64,000 bases of DNA from Triparma columacea (Eukaryota; Sar; Bolidophyceae; Parmales; Triparmaceae): positions 6,595-70,594 of the forward strand of contig BRYA01000376.1 in assembly GCA_030267965.1 (NCBI GenBank), given 5' to 3'. This document shows, in pieces, positions 52,479 through 62,200 of this stretch (the first letter of the stretch is position 1; the number at the start of each line of letters is the position of its first letter). The translations under genes and the position numbers were made by a program. The notes beneath the pieces are model-generated. The model did not search any database. It saw nothing but the letters and a program-made list of their open reading frames with translations, and was not told where the DNA came from.

Positions 52479-53819
52479 ATGAGGACTAGATTGGTGTGCG
52501 CCTTGTGTACGCTCGTCCTTGGAGCCGCTGTTGGGGTCGACGACCAGGGACTAGAGAAGTGCTTCAAAGAGGAAAACAAAATGTCCTCCTGCTCGCCTCC
52601 CACGAAGAGCAAGTGCTATCTCATAGAACACTTTGGGACATCGGACTACGCGGGTAACGGGTTGTACTGTGACTTTGGTGGGAAGAAACCTCACTTCGTG
52701 AGGGTGTCCAAGGTCGGTCAGCAGAGGTACGAGGTCATGGTCTCCAGTAAGCACAAAAAGGGGGAGGCAGGGGGGGAGGTTGTCAACTCGTGGATGCTAA
52801 TGAAGGTGACCAGGAGCATGACGTCGAGGGGCGACTGGGTGCCGATGCCCATCTACCAGGCGATAGGCCTCGCGGAAGGGGGGCTGCCCCTTGAGGGTTG
52901 GAACGGGGTGAAGCGGAAGAGGAGCAAGGGGGATGATAACACGCCAAACTTCGACGGGGAGTACTCCTACGACCACGAAGACCCCGTGCTTAGGGTCAGT
53001 GAGGTTACGCTTGGGGCACAAGAGGAGGTTTTGGTTTGGAACAGGCAGGTGGTGGAAGGGTTGGAGTTTGTTGGGGAGAAGTCCTGCGTAGCTGAGGTTT
53101 GTGGGAAGGTGGGGTCGGGGGGGTCGGGGGGGTCGAGGGGGGTCATAGCGGAGGCACAGCTCGCTGAGGCGGGGCTGGACAACGAGCTGGCGGGCAAGTT
53201 CTATGGAGAGGCAGTAGACATGATGCTGCAGAAGGTGGAAGGGATGAAAATGGTCCCAAGGTTCGAGAGGTGGCAGATCGCAGAGACGTACGGGGATGCC
53301 GGGAGAATGATGGGGAGACAAGGACTTTTTGAAGAGGCCGTGGAGATGATAACCAAGGGTCTCAGTTATGCCAGTGTTGACGTTCAAAGGAGGGCCCTGT
53401 ACATGGACCTAGGGGATCTGTACCTGGCAATGGGCAAGATCGACGAGGCCAAACAAAGCTACGCAGGGGCAAAGAAAGCTGTCAAGACGAAGGGGGGTAT
53501 GGCTGATGTAGCGGGGTATGGCGTGAGGGTCGGCAAGGGCAGCGTGGGAGAGGGTCTCCTCCAAGTGCTTGGCGACTTTTATGGGAAGGTCAGGGGAATG
53601 CTCATCCTAGGAGTCGACGCAGGGGAGGACTGGGAAGAAGCACTTGACATCTGGACAAGCTTGACGGGGAAAGTAGGGGAGGCCGTGGTATGCGGGGAGG
53701 AGGAGGAGGTCATTGACGGGGAGCTCTTTGGTAAGTTCTGCAAAAAGTACGCAAGGTTTAACATAGTAGGGGGGATGGCGAGGGAGCAGGACGGGGGAGG
53801 GCTCAAGGAGGAGCTATAA
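52479..53819 (+). CDS. secreted or lumenal protein with TPR-like helices, unknown
   Basis: A single exon of 446 residues. A signal peptide (MRTRLVCALCTLVLGAAVG) leads into a Cys-containing domain (CFKEENKMSSC, SKCYLIEHFG, GLYCDFGGKK) and a strand-rich part. From about residue 245 on, paired helices resemble tetratricopeptide repeats: FEEAVEMITKGLSYASVDVQ, YMDLGDLYLAMGKIDEAKQS. There are two more Cys later. No enzyme motif is recognised. Its 3' end abuts the AT-rich island. It shares a very short divergent gap with the kinesin gene. Confidence 0.7.
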   Translation: MRTRLVCALCTLVLGAAVGVDDQGLEKCFKEENKMSSCSPPTKSKCYLIEHFGTSDYAGNGLYCDFGGKKPHFVRVSKVGQQRYEVMVSSKHKKGEAGGEVVNSWMLMKVTRSMTSRGDWVPMPIYQAIGLAEGGLPLEGWNGVKRKRSKGDDNTPNFDGEYSYDHEDPVLRVSEVTLGAQEEVLVWNRQVVEGLEFVGEKSCVAEVCGKVGSGGSGGSRGVIAEAQLAEAGLDNELAGKFYGEAVDMMLQKVEGMKMVPRFERWQIAETYGDAGRMMGRQGLFEEAVEMITKGLSYASVDVQRRALYMDLGDLYLAMGKIDEAKQSYAGAKKAVKTKGGMADVAGYGVRVGKGSVGEGLLQVLGDFYGKVRGMLILGVDAGEDWEEALDIWTSLTGKVGEAVVCGEEEEVIDGELFGKFCKKYARFNIVGGMAREQDGGGLKEEL

Positions 53820-54609
53820 AGGGAAGTTGAAATGTACAAAATGTCACCAAAAATGCGTGTGTCATGTAGTCTTAACAAAATTAAAATTTGTCAAATTTCG
53901 ATTTTTAAGAAGAAGACAATAAACAACATTTTATTTCTTCTAACGTATATGTTAGATATTTTAATCATATTAAATCAACATTGGATCATTATAGAAGAAC
54001 ATTCAACGAAGTTAAGCAGCTACCAAAATATTTTTTAGAATACATATTCACTCAATTCTATCAAAATTACCAAATACTGACAATCATGTTTATTCATACA
54101 ATAAATTTTAACGATTAATATTGAATTTCAATAAATATATCTAAAACTTAATTTTCAAGATATCATTATTATTCTTTAAAATTCCATTTAAAGTATAATG
54201 TATCACATTAATAGTTATAAGCTTTTCAACAATAAAAAATTAGAGGTATTTTCAACTCAATTTCAACGACGGAAATTTGAGGTGGAAAGAAATTTCCATA
54301 TTCACAGAGATGCAAGCGTCCATGTTATCCAAATTACTGTGTGCTCCTCGTTATAAGCTGTTTTTTGAGCCCAACTTCTGGAAAAATTGAAGTTCAAGAA
54401 GTGACACCCCACACCCCACCGAAAAACGATTGTTCATATTTCTGCAAATTTTAATAGTTATACAGATTGAAACCCCGTAACCAATCGCAAAAACACATCG
54501 ACGAGACCAATATCTTATACATCCTACCCACATTATCTAGCATAGACGTTCATAGACGGTTTTGAAGATTGTCGATAGCCCCCCAAACATCTTTGAAATC
54601 CCCAAAATC
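53820..54609. other. AT-rich island, about 20% GC in its core
   Basis: I counted 72 G or C in the 360 bases 53881-54240 (20%), against roughly half in the neighbouring genes. Bases 53821-53880 have about 35%, and the 3' flank (54241-54560) about 33-40%. No supported coding frame, tRNA or terminal inverted repeat is visible. Candidates are a centromere-like element, a replication origin, a matrix attachment region or an organelle DNA insertion; sequence alone cannot choose. Confidence 0.85.
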
Positions 54610-57600
54610 ATGTCCTCAACGAAGTACGGAAGTATCGGAGGGACACTTCCATTACAATCATCATCCTCGTTTTCTCCTCTAAAGCCCATCAATGCCCGCA
54701 CTGTCTCATTGGCTCTCTTGGGTTTCCTTTTAGTGCTATCTCCGATGATTTTTCATATGTCCTCTCCTCGAAGCGGGAACTTCGTGGGCATCTCTGGTGC
54801 CTCCGGTGCGCCTGATGCGCCTATTCTCGGGACGAGCTTCCCGTCTGATCCGCTCCCCTATAGTGTATCTTTCCCCACCACCTTCTCTGGGGGGAAGTCC
54901 TCCCCTGTTCGTAGTATCAAGCGTCCCTCTGCTTCCTCCCCTGGTTCTCTCTTCAAGGTAGATAAGTCCCCTCTGCCGACGAATCGCTGGTACCAGAACT
55001 TGCTTATAGGCACGACGCCGAAGCTCACGGAAACGAACAAGGCGTACACAATCCCTTACGTTGTTGACCCCACTTTTTCCTCCCTCTTTACCTCTTCTAC
55101 GTCCGGTCTGATGGTGCACTGGACAAACGTTGCTCCTGCGGGCGACAAGATTGTCCAGGTCAACACTGATCCCACTGCGAGTGTGGGCCTTGGTGTTGCA
55201 TCCTCCTCCTCATCTTCATATGTTCCCTCCTCTACGTACAAGGTTTCGAAGACGCCCAGCCCTCTTCAGGTGGTGTTGGATTGGTATCCCGAGATCCGTT
55301 CTTGGTGGTCTGGGGTTGAATCTTTCATTGGTGGTGAGAAGGTCAATCCTTCTCCTTTTCTTACGATTCCTGTTACCCGTGGTGCTCCATATGTGACCGC
55401 GAACTACAGTACTGGTGCGATTCCTCTGATAACGTCGGCATCTCTCCCTGTGACTGCTCCCTACCATCCTTTCGAGTATTTTGTTACGGTGGATGGCAAG
55501 GAGAAGTTGAACTGTACTTCCTTCTCCTCCGCGTCCTCCTCGTCCTCCTCTACCTCCACGACAACCCCTCACTCTCTCACTGCTACCTCCACCCTCTCGA
55601 TGCACTTCACGTCAGACTTCACTTGGACCGTTTACCTGTCTGAACCCATCACATTCTCCTGCAGGGTTGACACGAACCCGCCCTCTCCTCCAGTTTCTGC
55701 GCCCGGATTGATCCCGCCTCCTCCTTCTCCCGTTTTTGAAATCTACACGCCTGAACCACTCCCCTCCCCCACGGTGCTTCGCTTGGCTCTGACAAACAAC
55801 TGTACTCTCGGGACCAACGTGCAACACTGCGAGGTGAGAATGGGAGATAGAAGAGCGTCTCCATATGGTTACTCTAAGCACCAATGCAATCCTTTGCCCC
55901 CCCCTCCCCTCCGCCCTCCCCCCTCCCCCGCAGCTCGCCCAGCCCCGCGATCAGTCTTCCTATTCCAAGCTTCTTCATAAGCACGCCAAGACCATCCCTG
56001 GAGCCGAAGCCAACGTCAAGTACACCTTCCCCACCACCACCTCTGATGCAAGTGCGCCTGACGTCCTCCTTCACTTTGACTGGGATGCATTTACAATGTC
56101 CCCCCCGTCCTCTTCCCCTGCTTCCTCAAAACAGGAAGAGCTTATCATGTACGCCCTCCCCCACCATGTCGATGTGATGGAGGAAAACGTTGGAAAGTCA
56201 ACCAATTCGCTAGCCGGACACTGCTCTCCCTCCCTTCACGGCCCTGCATGCCTTGTCATCGGAGGTAACTGGGCAACGAGGGAAGAGCTCACCGACGTCT
56301 CCTTCAACGCACCTCGGCCACCGTCCGCAAAGTACGTTCCCCAGCTTTCAGAGGCCATTGCCGAAGACCTCAAGTTTAGAATCGACGAGAACTACATGAG
56401 GGGTGCCGGGGATACTTACTTTAGCGGCAAGATGATCGCCAAGCTATCCCGTACCATCCTGATTGCCCAGGAGTTGCGCGAAATCAAGTTCATCGCAAAC
56501 GTGACGTCCAAATCTGCTCGCTCTGACCTTCAAGAAACTCTACTTCAAACTGCCCTCCCCACTGACACAGATATGAACGCCGCGATTGACCACCTTCGCG
56601 AAGCCGTCACCATTTGGCTGAACGGCTCTGCCGAAGCACCATTCGTGTACGACTCTGCCTGGGGGGGCCTCGTAAACTGCGGCTGTACCTACAACTCCGA
56701 CACCAAGTCCTGCGACAACAAGTACCCCAACTGCCCAGCTCTTGAGGATGCTGGGATGAACTTTGGCCACGGTTTTTACAACGACCATCACTTTCACCAC
56801 GGTTACATCATCTACGGTGCTGCCACCGTTGCCAAATTCGATGCTGTCTGGGGTCGCAACTACTTCGATCCCGTGCTCGCCCTCATCCGCGACATCGCGA
56901 ACCCTTCCCACACTGACAAGTTCTTCCCTCCCTTCCGCCACAAGGATGTCTACCTCGGAGTGTCCTGGGCATCCGGCATCGGCTTGATCAATGGCGGCCC
57001 ATACCCCAACGGCCGAAACCAAGAGTCATCATCGGAGTCAATCGCCGCCTACGAGGCCATGGCGCTCTACGGTCAAACTATGAACCTGCAGTGGGGCCAG
57101 GGAACCTCCAGCGCGACTTCTGACAACGCCAACGCTGCGACTGCTGCCTCCCTCCGCGACATGTCAAGGTTTCTCCTTTCCACTGAGATCCGTTCTGCCG
57201 CTCGGTACTACCACGTTCGCAAAACGCACAAACGCATTTACCCCAAGGAGGTGAGAACAGGCATGTGACGGCATCGTCCCACACAAAAAAACATTTGAAA
57301 ATTAACACGACTCTGCTATTTCGCCCTTGCCTTACCACCTCCTTTAGTACACTCCCGCGGTCGTGGGAATGCTATGGACTATGATGGTCCAGTTCCAGAC
57401 TTGGTTTGGCTCCGATGCGTTCCTTGCCTACGGGATTCAGCTCCTCCCCCTGACCCCTGTGTCTGAGCTGAGGGACGACGTAAGGTGGACGAAGGAGCTC
57501 TTTCCTTTATTCAAGCAATCTTGCGAGGCATCGCAAACCTGCCAGGACCAGGTGAGAAAGCGGGATGCGTTGTAGTTTATACGAACATTTATGTACCAAA

Positions 57601-58062
57601 CTAACTCCTACCCAACGCCCACAGGGCTGGAGTGTTCTCCTTCGCGCCGTACAGGCCGAGATCGGAGATGTCGAAAACGCAATGTCTGAGGTTATGCAGC
57701 TCCCCGACTCGATTTTCACCTCAGCTGGCGGGAATGGACACTCTCGCACCAACACCATCTGGTACCTCTCGACTCGTCCTTACGTTGAAATCAAGCTCGA
57801 GGATCTCGAAGATGGCGACAACGACGACGACGCAGCCGACACCAAAAGTCAAACCTCCTCTCCTACCCCCTCCGTGACCCCTGACAAGGACGGCTGCCCG
57901 AGGTGTACGCAATCTCAATGCGCCTCTGAGCTCAACAAGTGTCCCGGCCTAGCGCCCTTCCTCTGCTTCGAGGGATCTTCAACTGGAGGGTGCGCGCCGG
58001 TCCCTTGGGACATCGAAGACGGTTCTGATTGTAATTTGTGTTGCACGACAAGTGCATGCTAA
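54610..58062 (+). CDS. GH81 endo-1,3-beta-glucanase, type II membrane form
   Basis: Four exons, 54610-55833, 55934-57250, 57348-57551 and 57625-58062, give 1060 residues. A cytosolic head is followed by one membrane anchor (VSLALLGFLLVLSPMIFHM, about residues 32-50). The catalytic part has PLPTNRWYQNLLIG near residue 120, NDHHFHHGYIIYGAA near 690 (GH81 catalytic Asp region) and QESSSESIAAYEAMALYG near 771, which carries the catalytic Glu. Ser/Thr-rich linkers separate the domains. The C-terminal 80 residues are Cys-rich (CPRCTQSQC, CCTTSAC) and may bind glucan. GH81 enzymes cut beta-1,3-glucans such as laminarin and callose. In an alga this could serve storage-glucan turnover or cell-wall remodelling, at the surface or in the secretory system. 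Confidence 0.93.
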
Positions 58063-58124
58063 TATTGTATTATTGCTTTCGAAATGATTGATTATTATAT
58101 CCTCATATTAACCTTTCGTACATT

Positions 58125-58841
58125 TCACCTTTTTCGTGCAAACATAAACATAGTCAACGCTACCACGCCCGAGATTGCAATCCAATGGGTGCTGGTGCCC
58201 CCCCCCCTCTTTCCCTTCATCTCCTCGACGATACTGGGAAACGCCCAGAGCTTCTTCCTCTGTTCCGAATCCACCCACTCCTTAATCTTCGGTCTCGCAC
58301 CAACTGTGTCAAAGAAAAGCTTGACACGAGGAAACTTGTCGAGCGTTCCCGGAACCTGGCGCTCAACGACGTGCAACGCGTCGTAGAGGGAAAGGTCTGC
58401 TATCGAACACTTCGAGCCGGTGAGATAGAACGCACTGCTCTGGTTCAGGAGGCGGGTGAAGTTGGTCAGATGTTTAGGAAGAATCACCTTGATGTACTCG
58501 TCGATTGCTTTTTCTGTGGCTCCAAACACCCTCATGGCTTTGTAGTTAGCGCTCCTCAGATCCTCCACAGTTGCTAGGAGCTGATCCTCCTCGTAACACC
58601 CAGAGTAAGCGCCCGTAATCCTCCCGACATGCCTGATGATTGCGCTAGACTGCGTGTAAATCTTTCCGTCCATCTCCAACATGGGAATATTAGTGGTCGT
58701 GTGCCCACCGAGTTTGCGACAATCTTCAAAGAACTGCTCCTTCATAGCCTCATCCTGAATGTTGGAAAGTCCCCAGTTGACGTCTTCGAACTCAACCCCA
58801 CCATCAGCAAGCACAAGCCTGAGGAAATGTGTTGTGTGTGC

Positions 58842-58900
<59 letters not shown>

Positions 58901-59055
58901 CGAGTGAAAAGGGCGCATGGTCTCAATAAAAACAATGAGAGAGATAATCGATGCGAAATGCAAATTAATCTTCCCAGCGAGGACGCTCTAACTCTAAGTA
59001 ACTACCTTATTTGCTCCGCACGGCCTCGGGCTGGCCAGTAGTACAGTTTCACCAT
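58125..59055 (-). CDS. sigma-like glutathione S-transferase with C-terminal anchor
   Basis: Two exons, 59055-59006 and 58818-58125 (phase 2), give 247 residues. The N-terminal thioredoxin-like domain reads KLYYWPARGRAEQIRLVLAD with the catalytic Tyr, and later TTNIPMLEMDG (cis-Pro) and IYTQSSAIIRHVGRITG, the glutathione-binding SNAIL-like motif. The helical C-terminal domain has SKCSIADLSLYDALHVVER. The end, HWIAISGVVALTMFMFARKR, is one membrane segment with a basic tail, typical of tail-anchored proteins, which is unusual for this GST class. The first exon is only 50 nt, so the conserved N-terminus is easily missed. Detoxification or prostaglandin-type isomerase work is typical of the family; the actual substrate is unknown. 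Confidence 0.9.
58846..58898 (+). repeat. (TG) dinucleotide microsatellite in the GST intron
   Basis: About 26 TG units lie in the single GST intron; on the gene's own strand they are (CA)n just before the 3' splice site. Confidence 0.95.
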
Positions 59056-59274
59056 TTTTGATGTGATTTTTTTCTTGCCATCTCCTGGAAAAAGAAAACC
59101 TCGCGACTTCGGCTCAACAACGCACTTCACTACACACATCATTAAAGAGTATCTCCGAAGAATAAAGATTCATATTGATTTGTGCTCTATAGACTCTCTT
59201 GCCATCCATTTGGCGGACCGTCCAAGAAAGAAATCAGAAAACTAGAACCCAATAGGCACTAAATAGACACTACA
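59056..59274. promoter_or_regulatory. divergent region, GST / DExH helicase
   Basis: 219 bp between two divergent starts. Shared promoter region likely; no site named. Confidence 0.45.
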
Positions 59275-62200
59275 ATGGGCCGTTGCAATAACAGAAGGGC
59301 ACAAGAGGCCGCGAAAAGTGCAGCATCGACGCCATCACGTGCCCGCTTCTCCAACTGGCAACCTCCTTCTAAGGGTGGTGGCAGGGGGAAGGGTGGGAGG
59401 GGTGGAAGGGGAGGAAGGGGTGGTCGTGGCGGCAGGGGAAGGGGCGGCCCCGTTGAGCCCCAAAAGCCTGCTGTTCAGAAGACAGCGTTTGGAAACTTTG
59501 CCTCTACCATCACCAAGATTGCTAATCGGGTGGATAAGAAGAAGAGCGAGGCTAAGACTGGCATCTCTGTGGCCTCCAAGTCCTCCTCTACGTCTGCGGG
59601 CGCTGGGGTGAAGTTGAACAGGGATCACTTCCTCGCCAACGTTGACACAAAAAAGTACGACGAGATTAGCCTCGATGAGTCCTCTCAGCTCCTCGTCTTA
59701 AAGCTTTTGGTAGAATTGGGCGTAATCGATAGCGGTATAGGTGAGATTTGTGCCATCATTCCCAATACATTGATTGAATCAATTTTGCATTTCACTGGAA
59801 ATAAATTTAACCAATCACCAAACAAACAAACTCGCAGACAAGAACCTCAAGAACACTCTCCTCACTGAGCGCCTTGAGGAGGAGGTGAGAGTGGACGAAA
59901 ATTGAAAAAACGACGAGAACGCATTTCATAACTACCCCCTCAACTTATCACCTCGCTTCGTTCGCCGCAGGAAGCGGATGGCGGCGCTGCCTCCTCCCCT
60001 GAATCATCTGCCCCTTCGTCGACCCTCGAGAAGCTTCGTAAGAAGAAGGAAGAGGCAAACGACAATACCTACCTTCTGCAGGCCCCTGTATTTAATCACG
60101 ATTCAGGTGAGAGAAAGAGGGACGAAATCGCAGATCGCATTAATTGAAACCTCAACGCTCACCCCTACAACCGTAGACTCCGACGTCGACGGAGAGGACA
60201 GCGACAAGTATTTGCTATCGGGACAGGCCGAAGATATTATTTTGGGGGGCTCCAAGTCTGGTCAGGGTTCTGGGGTTGCAAACATCCAAAATGCCGAGTA
60301 TGCCGAGTACGACGAGGACTACGAGGATGGGGACAATAGTGACGGCGACGGCGATGACGACGGCGATGACGATGAAGGCGACGATGATAGGAAAGGCGAC
60401 GACAAAGATGAACCCCCTTTCCTCCCCCCGCCTCCCCCTCCCACCTCCAACCCCCTCTTTGTCCATCTGACGCAACGGCTATCCTTTAGAGAAGCCGACG
60501 CAACAAAAGCGATTACTCTGTCGTCCTCTCTCGCGTCCACTAAGGCGACAGCTGGAGTGACCCCTACCGGAGGTATCAATACTGCGGAGCTGTCTGCCGC
60601 TTTGGACTACCTCTGCCTTCACCTCTCCGAGGTGGAGCTCAATAAGGGTTTCAAGGAAAGGCCAGCTGTTCAGAAGCCGACTCAACCACCAATTTCGGTC
60701 GGGAAAACCAACCACAAGAACGTCAAGAGAGTTCCTGCGCCTCCACCCGTGGGCATATCCCTTGCGCCCATCCCCAACTTTCTGCGCGAGGCCCGTACCT
60801 TTGGTTTCATTCGCCTTGGCTTCGCCTCCGACGAGGCTGAGAAAGCCTGCAAAGCGACCAAGGCCCCACCGACCGGAACCCTCCCAGAACGCGACGACGA
60901 TGCGATTGTCTCTCTCGTTGATTCCCTCGTTGGCAACTCCTCCCCTTCCACCATCCCTACCGCCGACGCCGAGTTCGCAGATATGGAGCGCGATGACGAG
61001 CGTGAGGCTCTTCTCGCTATATTTGATCGCAAAATGACGGCAGTCTCCCAGTCTAGGTACATCATTGACGTTGAGTTGGCCGAGAAGCTCGAACCTCCCG
61101 CTAATTCAGACATATGCAAGGTAAGCTCATTTTCGACACAAACACGAACCTACCCATTACTCTCTCTAACTATTTCTGAAACTCATAACTACCCGTCACA
61201 GCTTCACGTTATCCTCCCTCAAGGCTACCCTACGTTGACACCGGCTCGATTCCTCTTCACAAACGGCACGATCGCCCCGACACTCCTTCGAAAGTTAAAC
61301 AAGAGCATAAACAAACTTGCCAAAGGCGAGGTTGGCGCACCAACCATTTTCAACGTGATCGAACAGATCTCCTCCTCCCTCGCTGAGTTCCAGAAGCACT
61401 TTTTGGCGCAGCAGCGGAAGAAGGAGCTCGAAGCTGCACAAGAGCGAGCGAGTGCCAAGGCCAAGGCCGAAAAGGAGGCTGTGGAGAAGATCACTGACGC
61501 CCAGTATGACGGCGAGAAGCTCGGTAAGAGGGCCAGGCAAAAGTTGAAGGCAGCGGAGAAGCAGCGACAGCAAGATCGTGAGCAGAACGAGTCGGTTGGC
61601 TATAGAAAGAAGTTGGAGAAAGAGAGACTAAAGAAGGTTGAGGAGCAGAACAAGGAGTTCAAGGCATACCAGGCCAACAGGGGAGACGTTCACATGAAGA
61701 AGATTCTCAAGAAGAGAGCGGAAGAGAGGGCGGTGGCTCAAGGGAGAATGGCCATGACGAAGGCCCTAAACGACGGGATGGACGGCCCTGCGGCTCGTAA
61801 GATTTTGGAAAAGGTCAAGAGGAGAGTCTTGTGGGAGGAGGGCTTTGGAGAGAAGATAGAAGAGGAGGAAGACCAGGAGGAAGGAGGAGGGGAGGGCGGG
61901 AGAGAGGAAACGACAGTGAAGGAGGAGGTTGGGGAGGGGGTTGGAGAACAGGAAGGGGATATGGAAGAGGAGGAAGGGGATATGGAAGAGGAGGAAGAGG
62001 ACGAGGAAGAGGAGGGAGAGGACGAGGATGAGGAGAAAGAGGAGATTGAAGATACGACAAAAGACGAAAAGAAGTCCAACGTCACATCCATCAACTCAGA
62101 CTCGGTCAGGGTCGAGAAGGAGAAGAGGAAAGGGAAATCTGCTCAAACAGAATCTTTCGTCAACTCTCTTCAGTCTTTCTACAAGGTTGCCAAGCAGCGG

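Noticed and set aside
53860..54245. AT-rich island as a transposon
   Set aside because: I could find no terminal inverted repeats, target-site duplication or transposase-like frame.
58829..59041. Frames through the TG repeat (poly Cys-Val)
   Set aside because: The repeat is inside the GST intron; the frames are simple-sequence artefacts.
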